Below are positions 24,360 through 35,944 of a DNA stretch of 64,000 bases, piece by piece. Made by a program: the position numbers and the translations under genes. The notes beneath the pieces are model-generated. The model worked only from the letters and a program-made list of their open reading frames with translations, did not search any database and was not told the DNA's origin. The stretch comes from Pyrrhoderma lamaoense (Eukaryota > Basidiomycota > Agaricomycetes > Hymenochaetales > Hymenochaetaceae), in contig NBAZ01000005.1 of the NCBI GenBank assembly GCA_002794735.1, positions 124,001-188,000 on the forward strand, given 5' to 3'. Every line of letters begins with the position of its first letter. The first letter of the stretch is position 1.

Positions 24360-26146
24360 CTAGAGGTACACAGCGATTGCTCCCTGTGCCTCATCCATGC
24401 GCCATTCGCCAGCAATGCGCACACTCATGTGTATACGACTACATTTCATGACTGGGCAAACCCATTCAAAAGTTTCTTCAATAACTGGTGCTGAAGCTTT
24501 CCCCTTCCCTTTACCTCTTAATCTCTTCCTTCCACCCCTTTTTGTCTCGGTAATCTCGCTTCTCTAAGAGTCCGAGGACGATCAACTCGTGATACAGTAT
24601 TACTTAGTATGCCTTCCGTAGGCATAACTGGGAGTCCACCAGAGAAGACGGCCTGGGGTTCTAAACCGTCATTTTGATAGATGCCTTGAGAAGAAGAGCT
24701 CTCATGAACGGAAAAGGGTCGGCGGGGCCTCAGGCGAGAGCGGATCGACGCCTCAGGAGAACCAAAAGAGCCAAGCTCTTCGTCGTATCTTTCATCCCGA
24801 CCTGAGAGCTTTCTTCGTTTTCTCCTGCTGAAGTTGTTGTAGGGAGGCGGCTCGTCAATTGACGGCGTACCCAAGACAACGTGTGACTCATTCCTCATTT
24901 TCTGTTTGCCTTTTCCCTTGTAAGAGAGAGTAGCCTCATTTTTCAGATGCTGTCCTTCATGATTACGACCTTCCAATCTTGACATTTGAGACTGATCCAC
25001 AAGGAGCTTGTCAATGATGTCTGGGAGTATAACTGGCGACGGTTTCATTATTTTTTCAATACACTTGCCGTCCAAAAGATGTCCACATCTAAGGGCCCAT
25101 AGTTTACACCCCGAAGAGCTTCTTCAGAACCAGTAGCGTTCATTACAAGGGGGTCAAGACAGTTTGAACAGACAATAACAGTAGATTGGTCGGATACAGC
25201 AGTACTGGGACCAGGCTCGTCGGAGTTTGAAAGAGATTCTTGAGGTTCAAAATGGAACGAGAATCCCGGATCTACTTTATCAGGATGTGTATAAGAAGGC
25301 AGGTACTCTGGTAATGAGCTTTGACGCCGGTCCTTTGTAGAATTAATACCACGATTGTTACGCAAATTCATATCTTCTGCACCGGCAAGCTGTGGTGCTT
25401 CACCTCCGCCTTCCCAAATATTGACGATGCCACGAATTAGCCCATAGCCAAGCTCACCAAGATTTTGCCATATACCATTCATGGCATTTGTTTCACGGGT
25501 ATTGGCTGGCGGTGGCCCACTGTAACGATATGCCGGAGGTTCTGGGTTCCAGCGATTGATAGAGACCAAAGCTCCTCCAAGCCCAATATTCGGTCTACGA
25601 TTGACATTTTGTTCTCGGGGAGGGGCCTCGTTAAGGGGGGAGGAGCGTGCAAAATGTCCTCAAAAGACAATGGATGTTCCAGTGGCCGAACAACATCAGT
25701 TATATCAGGAAAGGGGTGAAATATAAATGGGCGTCTCTCCCTGATATTATGTGGTATAGGTGGTACACGATTGTCTCGAGGTGGCGGAGATGGTGAGAAA
25801 AGCATTCTTCTCCGAGGATGAGCTTCAAACACATCAAAGGGGTTCACGCGTCAACGATTTGATTAATAAGAAGAGATGATAGAGTACACATACTAGGATT
25901 GACGATAGGACCTTCATAAAACCTGGGTCTTGTATTATCCTCAGGACGTTGAATTATTTGTACTTCATCGTCACTGTCTTCTATAAGTATGGCTTCCCGA
26001 GGAGTGCTACCTGTTCTGGTCTCGTTCGATCGCATGACGGGGCCACGAGTACCACGATCAGGTACAACATATTCGTCGACATTGATTATCTCCCTTGGTG
26101 CTGGGTCGGGTGCCAGGGTTGGCCGTTGTACGAGCGTATTCGACAT
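24360..26146 (-). CDS. RING-finger protein with N-terminal SUMO-interacting motif (three apparent frameshifts)
   Basis: This is a likely nuclear ubiquitin E3 ligase. Exons on the minus strand are 25894-26146 and 24360-25822. With one base restored at 25635-25640 (G6 on +), 25103-25105 (TTT) and 24539-24543 (T5), the CDS is 1719 nt (572 aa). Residues about 51-62 read EAILIEDSDDEV, a hydrophobic core followed by acids and Ser, as in SUMO-interacting motifs; REIINVDEYVV earlier could be a second. The RING is split: VCSNCLDP and RCGHLLDGKC at about 305-343, then a basic disordered insert of about 200 residues, then WVCPVMKCSRIHMSVRI and a closing GEWRMDEAQGAIAVYL. The zinc-ligand order fits C3HC4. 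SIM plus RING suggests a SUMO-targeted ubiquitin ligase, by inference only. Confidence 0.7.
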
Positions 26147-26777
26147 GGTTGTTTAGGATGAGCCGCGGAACAAGTAATAATCTGAAGAATAAATGAAATC
26201 ACGTGATTTATTTCCTAATACACAAGTACAAAAAGTCATAAAAATATATAATTAAATATACGTGATACGTGGATACAAAAATGACAATAACTTAATTGAT
26301 TATAAGACAAAAATGATTTTGAGGCTAGTTTTTTCGTGCAAACATCAAACCTTTTTTCAAAAAAGATATGCAAAATTACGATTGCCTCTACAGCAGGAAT
26401 TTTGATGTTTGTCATGATCCCGTATGCAAATGCCCAGGTATACTATGCTTCATGCTAGAATCTATGCCATATACGTACTGAATTTTACGTGAGCTAATGC
26501 GTGCAAGTTGTGCACGTACTAACTATACTGCTGACATGCAGCATATGCATGTTCAATGATGTTGTTCGATTAAACCAGAGTTATTAGTAATGAATAGGTC
26601 ACATATATGCATTTAGTATAGTTATTTCATAATTCTCATGTCACAACTACCAAACTGAGACTCTCTGTTTGATAACCAAGCATTTAAATAACTAAATTAG
26701 TAAATATGCATATATGAATGTATCTGTGACATCGTAACATCATATTATGTAGTTACCTAGTTCAAAAGATAACAGTC
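26147..26777. promoter_or_regulatory. divergent intergenic region, RING / DUF4604-like gene
   Basis: This is 631 bases of AT-rich DNA with several short self-complementary words (GCATATGC, TGCATATATGC, GTGCAAGTTGTGCAC) between 26400 and 26720. It holds two divergent promoters. No TATA box was assigned. Confidence 0.35.
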
Positions 26778-27465
26778 ATGTCTCGCAAAGAGCCTAGTAG
26801 ATACCAACTTTCCTCAAGACTGCAATATAATGAGGGTCCCGTTCCTTCTTTCTTGCAGCGCCTAAGAAACCAGGTTGCTGGAATCGACGAACATGATTCC
26901 CAGAACGATGGTGACGATGACGATGAGTGGGAAACCATATCCGGCCGACCACCCATACCGCGACGGCCAACGACCCAACGCCGACCCTCACCTCCCCACC
27001 GCCCGGATGACGATCCGGGAGTGCAGACGGTGACGATGAAGATGAAAAACCTCAGGTAGTCGTTCTTCGGAAGGAAAGCATATGACGGCACGAGAAGCAG
27101 AGAATGAACGGAGAAAGAGTGCGTTTCTCTACATGTAAAACGGAGACTCATCTGACTACTGTTACTTTCGCCCTCATTTAGTCAAGGGACTAGATCCGCT
27201 TCCAGACGAGTCGGTGACTGAAGAAGAAATGAACGCAGAGAATGAGACTTCAAAAGGGAAAACATCTGAGAAGAACGTGTCGAATTCTTTATCGTTCTCA
27301 TCTTCCTCATCAACAAATACAAAGTCCTATGTTAGAGGCACAAAAAAACGCAAGCTTATTGGGGATGAAATCGTTGAAGATGAACGATCTAAAAAAAGCC
27401 AGAAAAAATCAAAGAAAGGAAAAGGGAATGCAAGCTCACTCTTATCCTTTGCGGGCGATGAATAA
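26778..27465 (+). CDS. small basic/acidic protein, DUF4604-like (two apparent frameshifts)
   Basis: Exons are 26778-27118 and 27182-27465. Restoring one base near 27020 (GGG) and one near 27071 (GG) gives 627 nt (208 aa). The N terminus reads YQLSSRLQYNEGPVPSFLQRL, then acidic Asp-rich stretches, then EDEKPQVVVLRKGKHMTAREAE. That VVLxxGKHlTxxE pattern, with an N-terminal y-x-P-xFL motif, is what I recall for the fungal/animal DUF4604 family of unknown function. The C terminus is a Ser-rich patch and a Lys-rich tract (KKSQKKSKKGKG) likely to act as a nuclear signal. The family call is from memory and moderately sure. Confidence 0.6.
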
Positions 27466-28149
27466 AGCCGTTGCTATGCTCTTCATTTCAATCACGAGTC
27501 TATTCAACCTTGGCTTCCCCTATATCACTTATTTGTATCAAGACTTTTGGGGACACATCTGATGTCAGTTCAGTTTTGTATATGCAGTTCCGTTCTCTTT
27601 ATAACACTTGATTCTTTCAAGTTCCGAATTCATTTTGGGCCGCAAGGCTGTTTTTATTTGCGAAAACGTCACATGACGCCCTTAATCTAAGTAAAACCGA
27701 AGTGTCACTAATCTTTGTTTGCTTGTTTTAACGCTTTTGTCGTTCATTGTCAAAGTGAGTAGTTAAATCTTGTCAAAATCAAGCGTGCTCAAGGCGCAAA
27801 AGCCAGGCCTCAGACGAACAGACAGGTGATTATGGCACTCTTAATGAATGAAACGCTGTCGTCCGCCATCATCGGCCTCGGTTTCAAATGTGGATACCTA
27901 CCCAAGGCCAAAGAATGATTATGTAGTACCGCGGATTACTTGGTTCGACTCATTTTGTCCCGGTTTCAAGTAGTAAAATGGTATGAATCTGCAGATCAGC
28001 TAAAATCAATGGGTGGTTTATGTTAGGTATGGTTAAAACTAATCAGTCGAGTAACAGATTATGTTTGTTAATCTAAAGACATGTTTTAGTGTCGGGGGAT
28101 CGCCTTCTTTTCACTTTACATTAGAGTCTCGGGAATAGGTATACTTCTT
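27466..28149. other. intergenic, no feature seen
   Basis: About 680 bases between the DUF4604-like gene and the start of the first DyP repeat unit. No coherent coding signal. Confidence 0.4.
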
Positions 28150-28569
28150 ATGTTAGAAAACAAGTGTGAGCAAAGAGGTGACTTACGTCCGTAACATCCA
28201 TCTCCCGCTCGTTGTACTTGACTCTAATAAGATGCAGTGTCCGCTTGTTCCACTTTGTCAACTTGAGAAACTCATCAACAGTTATCAACTTCTGACCCCA
28301 CCAAGATTGGAGCGCCGACATCAATCTATGGACTCCATGGGTGTACTTTTGGAAGTTTAACGATCATCTCAAGATACCAAGATACATCAGAGTTGGCAGC
28401 TTCAGCGGTATTGTCATCTGCTGTTGTATGTCTAGAATATAAATAACTACATTCTGGAGTACTCCATATGGAGAAGAGACTTGATTATGAGCGGTAAAAC
28501 ATCAAAAGAATGAGGTCACGGAGCCTCATGAACCATTTTTACAGTGATCCATCTATCAGTGAGCTCCAG

Positions 28570-28577
28570 GATATAAG
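28570..28577 (+). promoter_or_regulatory. TATA-like element of DyP copy 1
   Basis: GATATAAG, 86 bases before the ATG, is conserved at the same place in copy 2 (31701). Confidence 0.4.
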
Positions 28578-28655
28578 TAGCTCAGAAAACATATCCATCT
28601 TCACCTTTAAACCTATCCCCGTTATCCATTGTATCTGTTGTCATCCTTCGCAATT

Positions 28656-30408
28656 ATGTCCACATCTTGGCCGACTCCTCAGGATCTTAACGACTTGCAG
28701 GGTATATCTACTTTTTATCTACCACTTATAGCCTCTAATCACTCAATCCATGTACTAGGTGATATTGTGTAAGACTGGATAATTAATATGTCACTAATAC
28801 CTCTAACACTTAAAACTACTATTTGATCCCCTTTAGTCTCGGTATACCGAAACGAAATGAAGATTTTATATTTTTCAATATCCAAGACGTCTCCTCTTTC
28901 AAGGTAGCGCTCAAGAAGCTTATTCCACACGTCACAACAACTGCACAGATCCAAAAAATACGTAAAGACATAGCAGATCACAAACGAAGTGGCGCAGGTG
29001 GCTTGCTCAAGTGTATTGGAATAAACATCTCGTTTTCTAAGACTGGTCTAGATAAGGTATACAATCTCAATTATAATTTCTCAGTCTACTCACGTAAATA
29101 TGTAGCTGGGTATCAAGGATGATCTCGGAGATACAGACTTCGACAAAGGGCAACTATATGATGCAAAAAACCTGGGAGATGATGGTACCACACCGACAAT
29201 AAGTTTACGCCAGCCTGGTTGGATGCTTTCAAGAAAGAAATCGATGGTATCATTCTCGTGAGTCTATCAAGTGAAACTCATCTTTCTATACCTAAAGAGA
29301 ATACCCACAAAGGTTGCTGGTGACTCCAAACAATCCGTAGCAGAAGGAGTGCACACAGTTGAAGATGTACTCGGAAAATCGATCAAAGAAGTACTCAAAG
29401 TAGAAGGGCAAGTCCGTCCAGGTAACGAAAAGGGCATGAGCACTTCGTTAGTTGACCAATCATCTCATTATATAACGTTGAATCTTATTCATCCATCATT
29501 CTAAGGGTTTCTTGGATGGAGTCTCTAACCCGCAATTGAAGCTCTTACAGGGCATCTCCCAGGTCAAAACGTTGTCCCACCTGGTATCCTCGTCTGTGGT
29601 ACCGATAGTGATCCAGTGCCGAACCGACCTTCATGGGCAAAGAATGGATCCTTCTTAGCGTATCGTCAGCTCCAACAGCTTGTTCCGGAATTCGATAAAT
29701 TCCTTACAGATAACCCACTTCCCGGACTTCCGCGTGACGAAGGAAGTGCTCTATTAGGTGCTCGCATCGTTGGACGTTGGAAGAGTGGAGCACCTATCCA
29801 ACTTTCTCCCCTCAAAGACGACCCAGCTCTCGGTGCTGACCCTCAGCGAAACAACAACTTTAACTACACGGAAGGGGATGGTACTGATAGCCAGACTCGC
29901 TGCCCATTCTCTGCCCACATCCGTAAAACTGATCCGCGGATGGATATTGGATCTACTAATCCTAAACTTCTTGATCACTTAATGGTTCGTCAAGGTATCC
30001 CTTTTGGGCCTGAGGTCACCAAGGAAGAGGCAGATAACCATGTCACCAAATTTGATCGTGGACTTGCATTTGTATGTTATCAGAGTAGCATCACTAATGG
30101 CTTCGCGTTCGTCCAAAAGTCATGGGCAAACCAGCCAGGCTTCCTTAAGAGGCCTGATTTTTCCACTCCGGGATTTGATCCGCTTAGTGAGTCATTCAGT
30201 CATCTTCGAAGGTTCTACTACCAGACTGAACGAATTATCTCCAGTTGGTCAGAATAATGGTGCAGCACGTGAAACTCTTGGTCTTTTGGCATTACCTACA
30301 AACTTTAGCCTTTCTTTGACATTACCTAGAGACTTTATCGTTTCTAAAGGTGGAGCATACTTCTTCTCACCATCAATCACGGCCCTAAAGACCAAGATTT
30401 CTGTCTAA
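28656..30408 (+). CDS. DyP-type heme peroxidase, copy 1 (three apparent frameshifts)
   Basis: This is a dye-decolorising peroxidase, an H2O2-dependent heme enzyme that fungi use on phenolics, dyes and lignin-like compounds. Exons are 28656-28701, 28759-28768 (10 nt), 28837-29056, 29106-29257, 29313-29446, 29506-30186 and 30245-30408. Visible motifs: the GFLDG (GXXDG) distal Asp motif, CPFSAHIRKTDPR with the proximal His, and DRGLAFVCYQSS with the distal Arg region. Compared with copy 2, one base is missing at about 29193 (CC), 29434 (GG) and 29530 (CCC). With these restored the CDS is 1410 nt (469 aa), co-linear with copy 2. There is no convincing signal peptide. Part of its sixth exon is identical to copy 2. 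It is either damaged or miscalled. Confidence 0.85.
29547..29878 (+). repeat. 332-nt tract identical to 32689-33020
   Basis: Every base matches copy 2 over this interval, while exon 3 and the 3' exons differ at many positions. Recent gene conversion between the two DyP copies is the likely cause. Confidence 0.8.
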
Positions 30409-30815
30409 TTTACTTCTAAGAGATCAATTGGTCTGGATAATTTGTGTTTTTGTACTTCATATTTATGATCATCGCAAGACAAGTGACGTTATTGAATGTA
30501 ATATGATAATTTCGTACCGTTATCTGTAAAGAATATATGTATATCATAAAGTCCAAACAAAGTTTCACTAAAGCATATTTGTACAGTACTAGTGCCGTGA
30601 TACTCACTGGTGATCTGAGTGCAAAAGCTGATAGACTAATAGCATTAGGTTGGCTATTAAGTGGTGATGTGGCATATACAAAAGCCTTCCCAATATTTGG
30701 GAGTGACGAGTAGTTATGATTCTGATAAACATGTGGTATCAATACAACGTATATATCAAAAACTGTAGTGTGGAACACCTATATATATACCTCGGTTGGC
30801 AAAACTCAAAGATCA

Positions 30816-31271
30816 ATTTGTCACTGCCTTATAAAAGGGAGAGATCCGTTTCCCTAAATACCTAAAAGATTATTAGAGTTTTTTCCAGGAATTATCTGAC
30901 TAATCAAATGTATTTAGGGCCCACTTACCATATAGCTATAGAAACCAGTCAACATAAAGGGTATGATATACGTGACTAATATGCGTAGCAAAGTCGTATA
31001 ATAACTGTAAAATTTGACTGACTTCTAGCTATGTTGAAACACGCTTATCAATCTATCTCTTAGTATTACCCGCATATACAACACAGATCTTTCTTGCTTC
31101 CTAGTTTCAAATACAACAAAGGAATAGATCTACAGATTATGTGATTCAACGGAGGATAGTACTATGCATAATCAATACTAACCGATCAAGCTGGTATTTC
31201 AATTTACCTATGGGATCAAATGCGGAAGGATCGTCTTTTTACAATTTAGCAGCAGACTTCCATCTTCATTC
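30816..31271. other. spacer between DyP duplication units 1 and 2
   Basis: AT-rich, with no gene or repeat seen. Confidence 0.35.
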
Positions 31272-31700
31272 TTACGTTAGAAAACCGCTGCACAACATTG
31301 AGCAAAGAGGAGACTTACGTCCATAGTATCCTTTTTTCGGTTCCATATACTTCATCTGTGATTAGATGCAGTGCCCATGATTTGATTTTAGAAATCCGAC
31401 ACAATTTATTGGCTCCTTTTCCCCGCTAAGAAAGGAGCGCCGACATTGCCTTCTAGATCCCAATGGATGTCGTTTTGGAGTTTGAATGTTCTTCATGAGA
31501 ATTTTATCTCAAGAGACAAAACTTGGCAGTTTCGGCGGCTTAAATGTCCGTTATTGTAGCTTCCGTATGTCATTGATCGCACCTTGGAGCACTCCTAACG
31601 GGAATGAAGGTTTACCATGAGCGGCGAAGAATAGTCACGAGAATGAAAATTCAAAATCAAATGAAGTATAACACCAGACCTGCTTATTAGTGAGCTGTAG

Positions 31701-31708
31701 GATATAAG
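31701..31708 (+). promoter_or_regulatory. TATA-like element of DyP copy 2
   Basis: GATATAAG, 95 bases before the ATG, is the same word and place as in copy 1. Confidence 0.4.
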
Positions 31709-31795
31709 AAGACATGTCCTGACAGCCTGTCTCCATCACCAACTTAACCCCCAAATCATATCATCCATTGTCTACTGTTTTCATCCTTAGTAAAC

Positions 31796-33549
31796 ATGTC
31801 TACGTCTTGGCCGACTCCTCAGGATCTCAGCGACCTGCAAGGTGTGTCTACTTCATCACAGAAGAATCACAGTATCTGATCTTCTTTTGTGTACTAGGTG
31901 ATATCATGTAAGAAATCTACTTCTATAATCGTCATTATCCTCAATAATATAGTTAATGAACTTAATTCACTAGTCTTGGTATCCCAAAGCGCAATGAAGA
32001 TTTTCTATTCTTTACTATTCAAGAAGTCGCTCCTTTCAAAGCAGCGCTTAAACAACTCATCCCACATATCACAACGACAGCCCAGATCCAAAAGATGCGC
32101 AAAGACATCAACGATCACAAGAGAAGTGGAGCGGGTGGTTTACTCAAGTGTATTGGAGTGAATATATCATTTTCCAAGTCCGGTCTAGACAAGGTGTGTA
32201 ATGTCAATATAGAAATATATGTTCAGTTTACTCATATTTATGCAGCTGGGTATCACGGACAATCTTGGGGATACAGACTTTGACAATGGGCAGCTATTTG
32301 ATGCGAAAAACCTGGGAGATGATGGCACTACTACTGACAATAAGTTTACTCCAGCCTGGTTAGATGCTTTCAAAAAAGACATTGATGGTATTATTCTCGT
32401 GAGCCTATCAGTGAAAATCAACTTTTTGTACCTAAAATGACTATCTGCCAAGGTTGCTGGTGACTCAAAACTATCCGTAGCAGAAGGAGTGCACACAGTT
32501 GAACATATTCTCGGCAAATCAATCAAGGAAGTATTCAAAGTAGAAGGTCAAGTTCGTCCAGGTAAAGAAAAGGGACACGAACATTTCGTTAGTTTATAAA
32601 TCATCTTGCCAATGAACGTTCAATCATATTCATCTAATACTCTTAGGGTTTCTTGGATGGGGTCTCCAACCCAGCAATTGAAGCTCTAACAGGGCATCTC
32701 CCAGGTCAAAACGTTGTCCCACCTGGTATCCTCGTCTGTGGTACCGATAGTGATCCAGTGCCGAACCGACCTTCATGGGCAAAGAATGGATCCTTCTTAG
32801 CGTATCGTCAGCTCCAACAGCTTGTTCCGGAATTCGATAAATTCCTTACAGATAACCCACTTCCCGGACTTCCGCGTGACGAAGGAAGTGCTCTATTAGG
32901 TGCTCGCATCGTTGGACGTTGGAAGAGTGGAGCACCTATCCAACTTTCTCCCCTCAAAGACGACCCAGCTCTCGGTGCTGACCCTCAGCGAAACAACAAC
33001 TTTAACTACACGGAAGGGGACGGCATCAATAGTCAGGATCGTTGCCCATTCTCTGCCCACATTCGTAAAACTGATCCTCGAATGGACCTTGGATCTACTA
33101 GCCCTGGCCTTCTTGATCACCTGATGGTTCGCCAAGGTATCCCTTTTGGGCCTGAGGTCACCAAGGAAGAGGCAGACAGCCATGTCACCAAGCTTGATCG
33201 TGGACTTGCATTTGTATGTTACCAGAGTAGCATTCCAAATGGTTTCGCATTCGTCCAGAAGTCATGGGCGAATAACGTAAACTTCATATTCGGCAAGCCC
33301 AATTTCCCTTCGCCAGGATTTGATCCACTTAGTAAGTTTTCTCGTGATATTATCATTGTTTGACCGCTTTATCTAAATTTCTCAACATTAGTTGGTCAAA
33401 AGAATGGCGCAGTTCGCGAAACTCTTGGAACACAAGCAGGAGATGTGAACAAGCCTTTGACATTACCTAGAGACTTCATTGTCTCTAGAGGTGGGGCATA
33501 CTTCTTTTCACCATCAATCACAGCTTTGAAAACAAAGCTAGCTGCTTGA
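31796..33549 (+). CDS. DyP-type heme peroxidase, copy 2 (intact)
   Basis: This is the only fully open member of the array. Exons are 31796-31841, 31898-31907 (10 nt), 31974-32193, 32246-32398, 32453-32587, 32647-33331 and 33392-33549, totalling 1407 nt (468 aa), within the size range of fungal DyPs. The N-terminal ferredoxin-like half starts LQGDIILGIPKRNEDF, which matches the family's QGDI motif and is built across the micro-exon. The catalytic set is complete: GFLDG for the distal Asp, CPFSAHIRKTDPR for the proximal heme-ligand His, and DRGLAFVCYQSS for the distal Arg. No obvious secretion signal precedes it, so it may be intracellular or exported by another route. Substrate unknown. Confidence 0.93.
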
Positions 33550-33975
33550 TTTGCTCCTCGACAAACATCTAGTTTAAATGGTTTGTGTTCTTTTGTACTT
33601 CTTAGTTGTAACTTTTACGAGACAAAGGATGCTCAAGTGTAATATCTCAATTTTGTATCGTGTTCCTGAATGGATATAATTGCAGTTATCAAATATCCCA
33701 GACCAAGATCCACTTCACTAGCTGACTAATATGCTGGCAGTAGAGTTATCACCATAGCACTCAGCGGACAACTGAAAAATTATAGAATACCCTAACTAGC
33801 TTTATAAGACATCTAACGCTTAACCTTCACGAGGATTACATACTTGTAAATCCTCCTCAAGCACAAAATAAATGAATAATTATGCATACAATGACGGACA
33901 CTAGGTTTAAAATAAAAAAACTGGGCATGGAACATCTTAATATATAGCAAGGTAGGTAAAACTCAAAAATAGAGA

Positions 33976-34579
33976 TTGTTCTAACAGAAGCCCCCAAAAT
34001 TGAAAACACAATTCTGATGTTCTTCGTATTTTTTAGTTAGAAAATTGCTTATCTACGACCAGCTCGTTACTATAGAATTATAGAATTTGATTACCCATAG
34101 AGGGCTATTGCATAACCTCCAACATTATTGAACATACTTATCAGTGCCATATTAGATAGGAGCTATTGGGCTTGTCCCTTCTCCAAAATCACAACGTATG
34201 CATTCTTTTCAATTCTGGCACGTGTGATATATATATGAGAATTAACTACGTATACGGTACATGGTTTCTTGCCTTTTAAACAATCATTAAAGCAGAAAAT
34301 AAGTTTCAACCTGATCTGATTCACTCAAAAGCATCTTGACACTATGACATAATATGTGTCAAGTGACGTTTCCGCAACAGGAACTTTTCCCACGTTATAT
34401 AATAGTATGTAGTATTATACATGTATCTGAAAATACCAAGCACACCTATCCTGGTCTACGAAGGCGCACTCAGGCCTGTGAGTACTGTAAAGTGTCTTTC
34501 GTCCATACAATATAAAATATCTCAAGTTGCATCTTGTTTTTGGCCAAACTTTATCTGACTCTGGGTATTCAATCGTAGT
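33976..34579. other. spacer between DyP units 2 and 3
   Basis: AT-rich, with no gene seen. Confidence 0.35.
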
Positions 34580-34976
34580 TATGTGCCCCTCCGAGTTGGC
34601 TACAGAAGGAGCCCTGACGTTTTCCTGTATATTCGATTAGAAGTCGTTTGGAGTCTGAGTTATTTTCGAAAATAACTAGCCATAAGATATGATCACACAA
34701 TTTTATGTAGCAACGACATCCGTACTGTATACTCTTGAATGACTTGTCTTTATTGTTCTAACGAAAATGGAGGTGTATTGTGAACAGAGAGCAGTAGAGA
34801 TCCAAGTAGATGGGGTTGATTATTTTCCAAACCCGGCTCTTTTGAAGAACAATTGGATACTACTTATATATAGTATAAAAATATAAGGAAATCAAGTATC
34901 CGAGTTTTTTATGTCTTCGAACTGACCTCAATTCCTTAACTGTCTTCTGTCCACTGTTCTCATCTAACAACCAAAC

Positions 34977-35944
34977 ATGTCGACTACAATTTGGCCAACC
35001 TCTCAGGTCCTCGAAGATCTGCAGGGTATGTCACTTTCATCAAATTTCGCATCTAGCCTCTGGCGATTATACCTATATACCAGGTGATGTTGTGTAAGAT
35101 AGAATGCCCCTTTCGGCCACCAGTGCTGCTAGAATTCTTTTTACTCCTTTAATCTTGGTATTCCTTGATGCAACGAAGATTTTTTGTTCCTTACTATTCA
35201 GGACTCCGACACTTTCAAAATGGCACCTAAGAAAATTACTCCATACATCACGACAACAGCTCATGCGTATGAATCAGGAGATGTCGGAACTACAGATACT
35301 AGGTTTGTACCAGCATGATTGGACGCTTTTAGAGAGAGATTGATGGTACAATTCTCGTGAGCCCTGAATCAGACCTTTTTTCCTCTAGAACTAACAGCAT
35401 TATGATCTAAGGTTGTAGGCAACAGCAAGAATTCTGTGGAGGAGGGAGTGCAAATAGTTAGTAATATACTTGGGTATTCTCGGATGAATATTGGATCTAC
35501 TAGCCCTAGACTTCTTGATCACTTAATGGTTCGCCAAGGTATCCCTTTTGGGCCTGAGGTTACTAAGGAAGAGGCGGACAGCCAAGTCACCAAGCTTGAT
35601 CGTGGACTTGCATTCGTGTGTTATCAGAGTAGCATTACTAATGGTCTCGCATTCGTCCAAAAGTCATGGGCAAACCAGCTAGGCTTCCTCAAGAGATCCG
35701 TCTTCCCTACGCTAGGAGTTGACCCGATTGGTGAGTACATCTTGATTTTCAACGACTATCACTACGTTTCAGTGATTCGACACAAGCCGAACAAAAGAAT
35801 GGCGAAGTCTGCGAAGCTTATGGAACGCTTCCAGGAGGTCCAGAAGTACCCTTAGTATTACCCGGAGATTCCATCGTTTCTAGGGGAGGAGCGGACTTCT
35901 TCACACCGTCTATTACAGCTTTGAAGACAGAGTTCACCGCGTAA
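34977..35944 (+). pseudogene. DyP peroxidase copy 3, internally deleted
   Basis: This is a decayed third copy. The start exon (34977-35025), the 10-nt micro-exon (GTGATGTTGT before 35095) and the start of exon 3 can be aligned with copies 1 and 2. The alignment then jumps: most of exons 3 and 4 is lost, only a remnant of exon 5 remains (35412-35475), and it joins directly to the middle of exon 6 at the RMNIGSTSPRLLDH segment. The distal GXXDG motif and the proximal His segment are gone, so no peroxidase could be made. The distal part (MVRQGIPFGPEV, DRGLAFVCYQSS) is still very similar to the others, and the last exon has drifted. Deletion happened after the duplication. A truncated transcript remains possible. 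Confidence 0.85.

Larger units (their letters stand above)
28150..30815 (+). repeat. tandem duplication unit 1 (promoter + DyP gene + 3' flank)
   Basis: This unit pairs with 31272-33975. Similarity covers about 500 bases upstream of the ATG (for example AGCAAAGAGG.GACTTACGTCC, GGAGCGCCGACAT, GATATAAG), the whole gene, and about 400 bases downstream (GGAACA..TATATA..GG.AAAACTCAAA). Borders are approximate. Confidence 0.75.
31272..33975 (+). repeat. tandem duplication unit 2 (promoter + DyP gene + 3' flank)
   Basis: Direct-repeat partner of 28150-30815, offset about 3.1 kb. Borders are approximate. Confidence 0.75.

Noticed and set aside
26400..26720. Cluster of short palindromes as a possible origin or transposon end
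   Set aside because: Words are only 6-15 bases, not arranged as terminal repeats, and expected in AT-rich DNA.
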